A stretch of DNA of 64,000 nucleotides, taken from Membranipora membranacea (Eukaryota > Bryozoa > Gymnolaemata > Cheilostomatida > Membraniporidae). The position numbers and the translations under genes were made by a program. Below are positions 47,807-61,669 of this stretch, one piece after another. The notes beneath the pieces are model-generated. The model saw only the letters and a program-made list of their open reading frames with translations. It searched no databases and was not told the origin of the DNA. The DNA lies in assembly GCA_914767715.1 (NCBI GenBank), contig OU612074.1, positions 5,843,501 through 5,907,500 on the forward strand. Direction: 5' to 3'. How positions within the stretch are numbered: position 1 is the first letter of the stretch; the number at the start of each line of letters is the position of its first letter.

Positions 47807-50209
47807 CATAGAGTTATTATATACTCTAGAGTGGACAATGCAGTGCTGAAAGCGTCCTACTTAATTATTGCGAAATCCATCACACAACGCAATCTGGTTG
47901 TGCATGGCTAGTGCCTGTATCATATAACTTATCATTGAGAATATGCGTATTGGGCATGACAATTTAGATTTCTAGAGCGCTTATATCCATTTTTTCAGAA
48001 AATTTTTCATGGGACACCATGTAGATCACTTGCAGGTATTTTCACTTTCAATTCCATGAGGCAACGAAAACTGGTTGTGAGTGGATAGTGCATGAATCAT
48101 TGACTTTATCATTAAAAATATTAGAATTGGACATACAAATTAAGTTTATTGATCGAGCACTTATAGCCATTTTATCAAAGAATTTCACATGTAACACCAT
48201 TAACCTCACCATCACCTGCAGGTACTTTCTCTTCCGGTCAGTTTGACATTTTATTATTCTCCCTTTAAAATAAGCCAACTATCAACCGCAAATACATGAG
48301 CCTAAATCTCGATGACAGGGCCAGCTGGTTTCTGCCTCTTGCCAGGTATTTTGCTGTGTCCTGTCTCTCTAACTAATATGTTGCACACTCAGTCGGTGTA
48401 TTTTATCTGTTCAGTTCCAGCTACTGGCGATGATCTATGATAACATGTGATAAAAGTAGCCTGTGGAAAAGCGATTGGAGGCGAAAAGTTTGCTGCTTAC
48501 CTTTATCGTTTTTAGAGCATTTTTAGCAATATTTTTGTAAAACTTTTCATGCCACACTAATAGATGTCTTGCAAGTGATTCCTTTCAGGGGGCAGACAGG
48601 GGACAAAAAAATTTGTGTATCCCCTTAAAACACCAAAATCTCAACTGCCAACACACCATCCCGATAAAATCACAATTACCTGGCTAGCAGGTTTTTGCCC
48701 CTGCCACTTGCCTGCCTGCCAATTAAACTGTCTCCTGTCTCTCTAACTGAAATATTACACACTCGTGAGTTCATTTAATCTGTGAAGTATAATGACTTCC
48801 AATTATACAAGATGAGCAAGTAACCCGTGGCTTAAAATTTTCAGCTTAAAGATTTCGGTTTTGGTTTGGCTATGTCATTTCTAGCTCTAAATTCCCTCTC
48901 CTGGGTAGCCACTCGTTTTTGTATTGCAAAAACTATTCAAGCCAACACATCAGGTTAAATCAAAAGATCCATAAGCTCTTCTGCTGAGTCCCTGATTAGC
49001 AAGAAAATGTCGAACGGACAAATCAAGATACATACTTGACCAGATTGACTCTACATTTTCTAAAATTCCCTAACTCAGTCTGAAAAATTGTATGAAAATG
49101 GCAATCAGTTATCAGTTGCAATACATTATGGAGAAAACACCATAATATTTCGTCTTTGCAACTCAAATCTTCTGTTGAGAAGAGTACAGGGGCGTAATTA
49201 GACACTTTGATAATATTTCATCGTTAGGTACATATAATAGTATACAATGTGAATTAAAATCTTTTAACCAATGTTATATACATCATCAGTCCAAGTCTTT
49301 CTATTTGCACTCACTACTGCGTTCTACCAATTTTCAGAAAATTATACCAACACAACTGATAATTAACATGGTTATATTAGTGCTGAGAAAGCCGATATAA
49401 TTTCGCTCTCTCACCGATGTGACATTTTTAAGTTAACAGATATTTCTGATTTCTCACCATACTCAAAATAAGAGATCATTTCTTTCAGAGGGGGGGGGGG
49501 TGGGTGTGATGCAATTTCCTCTCATGGTTGTTTAGGAGTAGGAGGTGGCTCAGTTGGTTAGAGCGCCGGACTTCAAATCCGGTTCGAATCCCACTGCAGT
49601 CCATCTTCTACTGGGGATTGGTTGGTCCCCCAGGTGTGCTCCGACCTGCCTGCAAACAGAGAGCAATTTGGCGCAGATATTGCGGCCTCGCCATTAAGGC
49701 AATAATATTTCGCCGCCCATTCCTCGGGATGGGCGAGTGATAAGACATCGGATTTTAATCAACCTTTAATCAACCTTATTTGTAAATATAAACATCAACA
49801 TCATATACAGACAGGACACAGCTAATATGGCTGGCAAGTGGCAGTGAAAAAAATTAAGCTAGCCCGGTAGTAGTTTCTGTTTCATCACAGTGATGTGTTT
49901 GCGGTTGAGATTTTGGCTTAATTTAGTCGGAAAACAGACACAAATTTTCCACTGGCTGCTAGTGAAAATACCTGCAAGTGATCCACATAGTGACGTAAAT
50001 TTTTTTCCAAAAAAATGGCTATAAGCGCTCTAGAAATCTAAATTTCTGTGCCCAATACATATATTCTCAATGATAAGTTTTATGATACAGGCACTAGACA
50101 TGCACAACCAGATTGAGACTTGTCATGGATTTCGCAATAATTAAGTAGGACAAAACCTGTTGCTATTTTTGTACACATTGTCCGCTCTAGAGTATATAAT
50201 AACTCTATG
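47807..50209. mobile_element. hAT-like element, unit 5 copy
   Basis: Poly-G of 11; ends and target duplication intact. Confidence 0.78.
49538..49778 (+). mobile_element. tRNA-derived SINE, plus strand, unit 5
   Basis: No change seen against the unit 1 copy. Confidence 0.85.
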
Positions 50210-52426
50210 GGCAAGCACTTGCCTTCTCTAATGCCACCTCCTCATGGTCTCAGCAGCATGAAGCCATCTCGTTGTGATGATGAGCATTCCACTTCCAACC
50301 CTCAGGTGCATATTGTCAGCTAAAAAATCGATTTTTATGCTGTTGCAAAACCTGAGAAGCTGCCAACTTTATTTTACTATTCCTTATTTCACATTTCTGA
50401 TCTTCTTGTGGCAGATCGCTCAGAATAGGTTATTCTTAAATTGATAAGCTGACATCAGCCTATTCTCCTTTTTGGGCAAAGACTCGGCTGGTCTTTGTGT
50501 CAATATGCAAGTACAAAATTTGGGTACAAGATATAATTGTCATTTCTTTACCATAATATCAAATGGCGCTTCACTCTTAACAAAAATAGTTCATTTCTTC
50601 TGTATTCATATTTTTTTGTTGAAGTTATCAATTTCCAATTGATGAGTGACATTGATCCGGAGGAGGGTACCAACAAAGACCTTGGCCGACAATGGCATTT
50701 TTATTATAGGATTAAAGGAAAAACTATGATGATGCATTGGTAAGCTTGGGTAAACTTGAAGATTGGGCCAGCTTGTACATGTCAGTGATTTGGCTTGACA
50801 GAACACGACCTCTACAGGATATCGTCATTGTGCAGCTATTCAAGTACCCATAGTCACACATGTGGGTGACCTTGGCAAAAATAGTGCAGTATCATCTAAC
50901 ATAGATATTTGAAGCTCAAATGGCGTGAATCGTTGTATCCTGACGTTGATAAAAGTCACAAGAATAGATATTTTTATGACATTTAATGTAATCATTTTCA
51001 ATTGGTTTGATTAGCCCTTGAATTTTCATTAGATTAAATAATAGAATATAATGAAAATGACTGCTTTTTCAATGACAGTTCGTCCCTGACACCAAATTTC
51101 ATTGCATTTGATAGAGTTTACGTATATTTGGACACAATTTCATTTTAATTTATTTTGTTTGTAATAGGAATTACTATTTTTGGATTCACTTTTCTTTCGA
51201 AACATGAGGCAAGATTTTGGTTAACCAAATAACGTTAGCAAATGCAGTTTTACAGCGGTGATCAAGGGAAGTCACTCTGAAAAATATAAAATAACATACG
51301 AATAATACATACAATATAATCATTCATAGTCATAAAGAATATTCTCATGAAATATACCAATAACTATATTGTATTATTTTTTGTTTACATAACAGTTTTG
51401 ACACATATAAAGCACTCAACGAAGTACTTCATGCACACAAATCAACACCAGACAAGTTTTACATCACAGAGTAAGGATATACAGAGAGGAAACTTCAATG
51501 ATCATTATAGTGCCTGCGGTTTTTGATTAACTGGGGGAAATTGTGCACAGCTGGATGCCGAAAACTCTACCTTTGATGGGCCATAATTCATTCTGCCCAG
51601 TATTTTGGTGATTGATTTAAGGCCACACGTTCTCATGCAAATTTCTACTTATTCTTGCAAATTTAATTTCGTATTAATGTGAACCTACCACACATGATTC
51701 TCATCTCCGAAAATTTCATGAGCGCAATCCTCCTGCGCCAATACGAACAAACGATAGACCTAACAGTGATATGAAATAAAAATATTTATATCAAGGAGAA
51801 GCTGTTACTTGTTGTTTACCGCCCAGTGATTCAGCTTCTATGTATGCCTCAACCATCTCCTCATAATTATTTCAATTGGTACTCATAATTCACTGTATCC
51901 CTTCCCCCCTTACCCAAGGTCCAAAATTGAATGAGAAACTCTACATATTGATCATCCACTCCATCTTTTTACCAAAGTTGTGTTTGCATAGATTTGACCT
52001 TGACTTTTCAATCAAAACAGGCAGCCACTCAGATAGCATTTTGAGAAGATTTATACTATCTGGTTACGTGCATTGTTAACATACAACGTTCCACAAATTG
52101 TGGGAATCCCAATCCAAACGAGAGTTTACGTGAAATTTACTCCTAATTGTGAGAAAACGACCCCATATGACTTCACTTTAAGACAGATTTTTCTTTTGGT
52201 TCTACTAACAAGAAAATTCAGTGACAAGTTTATGACATGGCAGTCTAGAACCCTATATGTTTCAACTCTGGCTTAAGATGTTTGCTATTGAATTGTGTTC
52301 AACAGTTTTTTTGAGCATGATATTTGAAACCAGAGTTGATTGATGAAGTTTCATGGCGGACAAACACATAAAAGATTTTTTCCAAGTAAGTAAATGCTGC
52401 CAAAGCAGGTTGCTCACTCAACACTT

Positions 52427-52622
52427 CGAGCCGGCAAAATAGTGTGCCTAAAGGGCAAGGCTGCAATGACCGCGCCAATTTACTCTCGGTTTGTAGGCAG
52501 GTCGGAGCACATCTGGGGGTCCAACAACTCCCAGTAGTCAGTGGAATGCAGTGGGATTCGAACCCGCGACCTGCAACACTTGCAAGCTGAAGGACTGGCG
52601 CTCTAACAACTGAGCCACCACA
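52427..52622 (-). mobile_element. tRNA-derived SINE, minus strand, unit 5
   Basis: No change seen against the unit 1 copy. Confidence 0.85.
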
Positions 52623-53694
52623 TAATATATTTCCTTTAACAATTACATGAGGTTTGATATGGACTGATCATCTCCTGTATGATATATATTGACTTTCACA
52701 GAAGTCTAAGCATTTCTCGCAATAAGTATTATGCATAGAGCATAAGCATAGATTCATTTGATTCATATTACTGTAAGTTATTGACTGGGTTGCCACATAA
52801 TCGATAATCGCTTGTTGACTTTGCAGGACTTAAAATAATAATCTTTTTCTCAGCAGCCTCGCATGCCACTGTGCATTATAAGCTGATAGTCTACAACTTA
52901 AACAGATAAAGAAGATTTGCTAGCAATAAGCACACTACTGCATCGTTCCAATGTTATATTTTATTAAGGGTATAACTGAGTGGTGGTGTGGGTATACTTC
53001 TCATTAATAGGGACAGTAAGGTTGTGATCAGATACTCAACTCTTTCACAATGTCAAGCGAGCATTCTGAGACACTAGCGCATTAGAAATATCAGTTATAT
53101 CGGTCAGACCTTAAAAGATGCACACCTGACTTCTCCACTGATTCAACATCTTTTGTTGGAATGACATTTACAGAATAGAAAATTCTCGAACTCTTGAACA
53201 GGCCAAAAATTTACTGACACTTGGTTAGTGATTTTTTAACGTGTTTTAGTGGTATTTGAATACTTCATAAAGAGGATCAATTTCAGTAAACAAATGTCAT
53301 GTCATTTTCTCCTGTGATATGACTGATACTTTGGCACATTTGTTTTGACAGTGAAACCATCCCCAGGCTTCACCAAGTGGGATCGTCAAACAAATATGCA
53401 TCCTCAAATATTCAAGTGAGAATCAGATTTGGTAACTAAAGTCATAGTGTCAGCAGCTATATTATAAAGGTGTTAGACTGTAGGCACGAGGATTGCAAAC
53501 CAAAGTATGCAGTTTAGCACGAAAGAATTTTTCAATGAAAGACATCAAGTTCATGTATAATCCAGAGCTAAGACCATGTCTGCAATTTTTCCTTTATACA
53601 TGAAAATGTTTTGCTAGTTGTGATACTTCTAGGGGCATATATAAAATACAATTATCATGAACTTCATCACAATAACACTGACTTTTGCATCCAG

Positions 53695-53755
53695 TTTTGC
53701 GGGGACAGACAAATGCATCAGCCAATGCGGATGCAAAATGAGGATGTGGAAATGA
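53695..53755 (+). CDS. Candidate last exon, unit 5
   Basis: Unchanged; paired candidate internal exons at 50625-50739 and 53352-53415. Confidence 0.3.
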
Positions 53756-54903
53756 GAGCTTTCTATTTTTTGTCATAGCATGTATCCAAGTTAAGTTCTC
53801 TTGTATAAGAAATGACAATGACAATAACTCATGCTAGCCAAATAGCCTAATAGCCAAGTAGCTAATGCAATCTTGATTGGAATATAATATCAATGAAAAC
53901 AGGAAATTGAGGGAATTGAAAGGAATGGCTTGACTAGTAATCATTGATTACGTCTTTGGTAAAAACTTGGCCCGATTTCAGCAAAAAGACCAAAACAGAA
54001 CACGAGCTCTACAGGATATCGTCATTGTGCAGCTATTCAAGTACCCATAGTCACACATGTGGGTGACCTTGGCAATAATAGTGCAGTATCATCTAACATA
54101 GATATTTGAAGCTCAAATGGCGTAGATCGTTGTATCCTGGCGTTGATAAAAGCCACAATAATAGATATTTTTATGACATTTAATGTAATCATTTTCAATT
54201 GGTTTGATTAGCCCTTGAATTTTCATTAGATTAAATAATAGAATATAATAAAAATGACTGCTTTTTCAATGACAGTTCGTCCCTGACACCAAATTTCATT
54301 GCATTTGAAGAGTTTACGTATATTTGGACACAATTTCATTTTAATTTATTTTGTTTGTAATAGGAATTACTATTTTTTGTCATAGCATGTATCCAAGTTA
54401 AGTTCTCTTGTATAAGAAATGACAATGACAATGACTCATGCTAGCCAAATAGCCTAATAGCCAAGTAGCTAAACAGCTGGGATTTCATTATCATTTCATC
54501 GGCTTTGTTTTTGTATTTTTATCATCATTCCATCAGCTGTTTTTTGTATCAGATAAATAGCGAGAGCATCAAGATACAAATCATTATACTCAAGACACAT
54601 AATCAGTGATGTTGTTTAGTGAATGTTTATTCTAGACAATAATAATCAGATAATTCTGAAAATGCTATTTCTCTGCTCTGAAAGACAAGTTGTATGTTAT
54701 ATGTAAAATGCTCAACTCTGACTACCAGAATTCTCGAACTCGTCACACAGTTGTAATAATTTTGTGACAATGCTATTATTTTACCAGGGCACAACCAGTA
54801 CTGACGTCCATTAATACATGACAATTGTCATGCCACTCCAAGAATAATTTGAGATGACAGATTTCAATAGATGACACTTTCTAAAATAGAAACAGAAAAT
54901 CAG

Positions 54904-54911
54904 TATATAAA
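54904..54911 (+). promoter_or_regulatory. TATA box, unit 6
   Basis: TATATAAA; donor of the untranslated exon at 54980. Confidence 0.45.
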
Positions 54912-55157
54912 CATGTACAATAAGAACAACCAATCATTCAAGATTTTCTCTTAAAATCAGAACTTAACAAAACTCAGTGGTAAGTTTACTTGCTAGTGCA
55001 TATTATTTCATTGGACTACTGCGCAGGACACAAAGAAAACTCACAGTGATTAAAAAATTCATTTATCTACATTTCAACTGGGATATATTCCAAATCGTTA
55101 ATTATGAACTAAACTACTGAAATGAAATGAATTATAAATTTCTTACTTTTGTAGAAG

Positions 55158-55200
55158 ATGAATATTCTGATCACAGCCCTTATCTTTTCTGCTGTAATTG
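55158..55200 (+). CDS. Candidate signal-peptide exon, unit 6
   Basis: Unchanged from unit 1. Local-model stop kept at 55781-55783. The candidate internal exon at 61902-62016 is present; the 9494 and 9837 equivalents lie beyond the window. Confidence 0.42.
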
Positions 55201-58200
55201 GTGAGTTCGACATTCCTAGGAAGACACATCAGAGTGTTCTTAGAGATTGCTATCCTGTACAGTGAACTTCAAAATGTTGTAGCTATACTCAATTAAACAT
55301 TTATAAATATTCACATTGACTCATGAGTGCATAGCAGTACTGTGACTTTGTACTAATTAATTGTTGATTTTATTCCATTGCTGCATATTACTTCATTGAT
55401 GTCGTCTGATTTTCTCATGGTTATGAATCATAGTAGAGTTTCACTACAGATGGAATCCTTTTCATGTGTTATTCAGGTGTGAGTTCGGGCTTTATTTTTT
55501 TGGGAGGAAAGAGGAAGAGGTAAAAGATGCTAATCAGGCCACACTCCAAGCTATGCCGCCCTAAGCTTCAGTAAGCATTGATTGTCTTGATTCAACTAGA
55601 TGGTGTACTTATTGCGCTGGACATAATGTATTCTAAAATTAGCAAGGTAATGGTGTTTGTAAAATTAAAAAAATACGGCAATTTATCATGTACTTTTATA
55701 TTTCAGGTTGGAGATCAAAGGCTACCAAGAAAAAAGATGCTATATTTAACCTTCTTTTCTGTTTATATTGTAAAAAAATATAATGCCTTCCTGATTCTTC
55801 TCTTTTTGTTTTAAACTCCAGCTTTGGCAATAAAAGATAAACTATAAATGAAAATTGATGTAAGGGCGTATAGTAGAAACGGAACAACCTCCTCCAAATT
55901 CAATGGACCTGTTATCACCAAGAGAATTGCTGCATTCAGTAATAATACGAGACAAAACAACGACTAAAATTTATGAAGCTTTAACTTGTTTTTCTCTTTC
56001 TTGATTATATATACAGTTCCACTCAATATCTATAGTAGTAGTGTTGCAAACATCCAATCAACTGGACTTTACTCATTGTCAGGAGATTTTACAAAATTTA
56101 CAAATGATCATCATGTATAAGTGTCAGTCTTGCCCTTAGGTGATCACCAATCTGTCTAGATAAGGGGAACATGTAACCATCACCGCATACTCACCACGTA
56201 GCAATATCCCGACATCCGCGCTGCTTTAGGCGGAGTATGAATTTAAACTCAATTCAGAGATTTTTTTTGCATTATTTGTTCCCTTTGGTTTTGTGGCCAG
56301 AGTATTTATGATTGTTACACTACTTTAAAACATAATGGAGGAGCTCTGAGATTCACCCTATGCATGCAAATTTAAACATGGCAGTATTATGGTAAAGGAT
56401 ATATGCAGGACAATGCAATGCAGCTATTCTAATAAACAGTGTGCTGTTCATGTTCCAGTAGATATACGAATGCTTAGAGTAGTGTATGCATCCATATAAA
56501 TACGACCGTGATAAAATGAAAGGCAGCATTTGTACAACAATCTGTACTATACAGTATGCCCTGTGTTGATATAATATGCAGTGTAGTTAAGTTATGTTAC
56601 TCAGCAGTGGTCCCTAGTAAGAATTATCAGATTATTTAAAGCCTGAGATTGTATATCTTGATGTTTGAGATTGTTACATTATGACTGATAGGGAGACTAG
56701 CAAAACACAATCTGTAAAGGGCGATTAGCAAGACAATATCTGTATCGGCCATTAATCTTTGGTCATGGTTGCCTACAGTTTTCACTCTCGTCTCTTCCCT
56801 AACAAAGTCACTAAAAGGTATTTGTTGGTTGGTATTCACCTATGGGCTTACTTACTTCGGATTCCGAAATATTTTCAAAAAATATGACACACAGGACACA
56901 CAACTCTCATACACTATCTCTGTCTTTATCTCGATGCAGACAGGCCATGCGTGTGTACCTACTACTACCTAGTAAATCAAGCATTTGTTTTGAAGGAGAA
57001 AGATTGCAATTACTATGGCTTCAATTATTTCTTAGGCTTTCACTCAGACAGTGACACACAGTCTGGTTCTAATTGAATATTGAGGTTTCTGGAGAGGGTG
57101 TTGAAACCTAATTTTAGCCTTACCACCATGTTTTACGTTTTGTGAGACACATTCCACCAAACTACAATCAATTGGTATTTCTAAAGCTAGGCGTTGCGAG
57201 GTTTGGTATATGGTATACAGTATAATATAAGAGAGAGATTTATATGAACGTTTACTCACCTAAAAAGATGTACTGTAAAGAGGAAGAGATATCGCGTTGA
57301 CTGTCCAAGGTCAAGGCTAATAGTCTAGATGGTACAATTCCGATAAGGTGCTGGTCTGCTAAGATCTCGGATAACCTCACAGTATTTACCCACCATAACA
57401 AGATAATTCTACAATAAATGGTTCTATGGTATCTATTGCACAAAAGCCAGCAAAGCTTGATCCTGTGCCATGACCTTGCAACAAAACAAACTAATTTTCA
57501 AAATCATAATTCATGAAAATTCATAAATATATTGCCATTGTTTTGTCATTTCGATTTTTTGAAGTCAATACTGGCCTCTAGGGTCGTCGCATGGTGCTTT
57601 TTTGGGTGAGAAAAAACGTGCAAACGTTCAAAACACCTGCTATCCTACTGTCAGTATATTGACACCTCAGATATCCTTGGTTGAAGGGCAATTGGGGGAC
57701 CAATATAATTGTTCGAGCTGTGATGTATGCGATCTCAAATAGTTCAGAAGTAAAGATTTGCCCATGAAAAATCTTTCCAGCATTCTCTTCAAATATAGTT
57801 CAAAACTGTTGGTCGTTTAGGGAGGATACAAAAGACATCGATCATCCAGCAGTGAGTCCGTTGCCGACATTAAAATGAAGTTCATTGTCATAATTTAGTT
57901 TGTGTGGAATGCCATCGATCACCCACCATTAACAATAATGGACTGCTAATCCAATTATGTCTTATTAGAAACACTAGTCTGTAGATATGACATTACCAAT
58001 AAAATAAGAACCAGAGGCTACACTGTTATTGACAAAGTAGCCTACTGCTATAGGACCCTGGTAAGGAAATTGACACAAAATATGTACTGCAGGATGTCTG
58101 AAATTTAAACAAAAACAGGTCAATCCATGACTTTCACATTTATCAACACGATTAGGTGGCAAAACTAAACTTTTTCTACTTTTCAACAGATTCTACTTCT

Positions 58201-58455
58201 AAATTTCCATCAATTATTATTTTAAAATCATTGAGCATTGGCATCCCTTAATAATAGAGCCATTGCTGTGTTAGTTTCCCCAAGTGGACACAAAAGACAT
58301 CAATCATCAACCGGTGCTTCTAGTGCCAATAATAATAATAATAATCCAATGATTGTTTATGACAAACACTAGAATCTAGATACAATTCAACATACAGTAA
58401 TGCAAGAACCTCTGCACAACACACATGTCTTCAGCTAGAAATCATGAGGCAAGCA

Positions 58456-60858
58456 CATAGAGTTATTATATACTCTAGAGTGGACAATGCAGTGCTGAAA
58501 GCGTCCTACTTAATTATTGCGAAATCCATCACACAACGCAATCTGGTTGTGCATGGCTAGTGCCTGTATCATATAACTTATCATTGAGAATATGCGTATT
58601 GGGCATGACAATTTAGATTTCTAGAGCGCTTATATCCATTTTTTCAGAAAATTTTTCATGGGACACCATGTAGATCACTTGCAGGTATTTTCACTTTCAA
58701 TTCCATGAGGCAACGAAAACTGGTTGTGAGTGGATAGTGCATGAATCATTGACTTTATCATTAAAAATATTAGAATTGGACATACAAATTAAGTTTATTG
58801 ATCGAGCACTTATAGCCATTTTATCAAAGAATTTCACATGTAACACCATTAACCTCACCATCACCTGCAGGTACTTTCTCTTCCGGTCAGTTTGACATTT
58901 TATTATTCTCCCTTTAAAATAAGCCAACTATCAACCGCAAATACATGAGCCTAAATCTCGATGACAGGGCCAGCTGGTTTCTGCCTCTTGCCAGGTATTT
59001 TGCTGTGTCCTGTCTCTCTAACTAATATGTTGCACACTCAGTCGGTGTATTTTATCTGTTCAGTTCCAGCTACTGGCGATGATCTATGATAACATGTGAT
59101 AAAAGTAGCCTGTGGAAAAGCGATTGGAGGCGAAAAGTTTGCTGCTTACCTTTATCGTTTTTAGAGCATTTTTAGCAATATTTTTGTAAAACTTTTCATG
59201 CCACACTAATAGATGTCTTGCAAGTGATTCCTTTCAGGGGGCAGACAGGGGACAAAAAAATTTGTGTATCCCCTTAAAACACCAAAATCTCAACTGCCAA
59301 CACACCATCCCGATAAAATCACAATTACCTGGCTAGCAGGTTTTTGCCCCTGCCACTTGCCTGCCTGCCAATTAAACTGTCTCCTGTCTCTCTAACTGAA
59401 ATATTACACACTCGTGAGTTCATTTAATCTGTGAAGTATAATGACTTCCAATTATACAAGATGAGCAAGTAACCCGTGGCTTAAAATTTTCAGCTTAAAG
59501 ATTTCGGTTTTGGTTTGGCTATGTCATTTCTAGCTCTAAATTCCCTCTCCTGGGTAGCCACTCGTTTTTGTATTGCAAAAACTATTCAAGCCAACACATC
59601 AGGTTAAATCAAAAGATCCATAAGCTCTTCTGCTGAGTCCCTGATTAGCAAGAAAATGTCGAACGGACAAATCAAGATACATACTTGACCAGATTGACTC
59701 TACATTTTCTAAAATTCCCTAACTCAGTCTGAAAAATTGTATGAAAATGGCAATCAGTTATCAGTTGCAATACATTATGGAGAAAACACCATAATATTTC
59801 GTCTTTGCAACTCAAATCTTCTGTTGAGAAGAGTACAGGGGCGTAATTAGACACTTTGATAATATTTCATCGTTAGGTACATATAATAGTATACAATGTG
59901 AATTAAAATCTTTTAACCAATGTTATATACATCATCAGTCCAAGTCTTTCTATTTGCACTCACTACTGCGTTCTACCAATTTTCAGAAAATTATACCAAC
60001 ACAACTGATAATTAACATGGTTATATTAGTGCTGAGAAAGCCGATATAATTTCGCTCTCTCACCGATGTGACATTTTTAAGTTAACAGATATTTCTGATT
60101 TCTCACCATACTCAAAATAAGAGATCATTTCTTTCAGAGGGGGGGGGGGTGGGTGTGATGCAATTTCCTCTCATGGTTGTTTAGGAGTAGGAGGTGGCTC
60201 AGTTGGTTAGAGCGCCGGACTTCAAATCCGGTTCGAATCCCACTGCAGTCCATCTTCTACTGGGGATTGGTTGGTCCCCCAGGTGTGCTCCGACCTGCCT
60301 GCAAACAGAGAGCAATTTGGCGCAGATATTGCGGCCTCGCCATTAAGGCAATAATATTTCGCCGCCCATTCCTCGGGATGGGCGAGTGATAAGACATCGG
60401 ATTTTAATCAACCTTTAATCAACCTTATTTGTAAATATAAACATCAACATCATATACAGACAGGACACAGCTAATATGGCTGGCAAGTGGCAGTGAAAAA
60501 AATTAAGCTAGCCCGGTAGTAGTTTCTGTTTCATCACAGTGATGTGTTTGCGGTTGAGATTTTGGCTTAATTTAGTCGGAAAACAGACACAAATTTTCCA
60601 CTGGCTGCTAGTGAAAATACCTGCAAGTGATCCACATAGTGACGTAAATTTTTTTCCAAAAAAATGGCTATAAGCGCTCTAGAAATCTAAATTTCTGTGC
60701 CCAATACATATATTCTCAATGATAAGTTTTATGATACAGGCACTAGACATGCACAACCAGATTGAGACTTGTCATGGATTTCGCAATAATTAAGTAGGAC
60801 AAAACCTGTTGCTATTTTTGTACACATTGTCCGCTCTAGAGTATATAATAACTCTATG
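58456..60858. mobile_element. hAT-like element, unit 6 copy
   Basis: Poly-G of 11, as in units 2 and 5; ends and target duplication intact. Confidence 0.78.
60187..60427 (+). mobile_element. tRNA-derived SINE, plus strand, unit 6
   Basis: No change seen against the unit 1 copy. Confidence 0.85.
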
Positions 60859-61040
60859 GGCAAGCACTTGCCTTCTCTAATGCCACCTCCTCATGGTCTC
60901 AGCAGCATGAAGCCATCTCGTTGTGATGATGAGCATTCCACTTCCAACCCTCAGTGCATATTGTCAGCTAAAAAATCGATTTTTATGCTGTTGCAAAACC
61001 TGAGAAGCTGCCAACTTTATTTTACTATTCCTTATTTCAC

Positions 61041-61669
61041 TTCAAAATGTTCTCCCAATCATTTTGATAATTGAACCCAAGCCAAGCCAGCGCATGGAGG
61101 ATTGCTTTCTATCACCTCCTCGGCGCAAATGCACTATCATCAAGGCATCAGCCAATCGTGCCAAAGTCCACTACTCTAATTACCACATTGAGCATCGCAC
61201 TAATCACAAAACAGTGAGCTGACTGTGATATCACATCTCCTTTGACTGCCTTTTGTGCAAAGGCCAAGCTTTGAGAGCAATCATCCACTGGATATCACAA
61301 ACTGAAAACTGCTTGAGTGAAACAGTTCCAAGTCATTTTTGTATTGAGATTAAGTTATATTAAGGCTTCGTGTAATTCAACTATCTATTGAAAGCTGATC
61401 AAAATGTCTTTCCTGTTAAGCTTGTATGTAAAGTTACCACCATGTCTACTGCAGAATAATTTTACTTTTCAGTAATTTCTCATGTATCAATTTAGTTGTC
61501 ACTCTGAATAATATTATTTGAGGCTTTTGAAACACGACTACTATTGAATCCAAAGAAAAATCCTTTTTATTTAATAGCACATGGTAGGACATTCATGATA
61601 GAAATGGATGAAAATAAGACCTTTTAATTCACATCTATTGCCACGACTGCTAAATTTCATATATAGTAC
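61041..61669. other. 629-bp block, unit 6
   Basis: Matches the unit 2 version at all three sites where unit 3 differs, although the left part of unit 6 is of the unit 3 type. Open frame at 61004-61222. Confidence 0.85.

Larger units (their letters stand above)
43860..54508 (+). repeat. Tandem unit 5 (10,649 bp, mosaic)
   Basis: The left half carries unit 2 markers (A at 45132, poly-G of 11 at 49490-49500). The 629-base block is missing as in units 1 and 4, a private extra G lies at about 50305 (CTCAGGTGC), G occupies the 7195-equivalent, and ATAATCCAG ends the unit as in units 2 and 3. The copy looks recombinant. Confidence 0.98.
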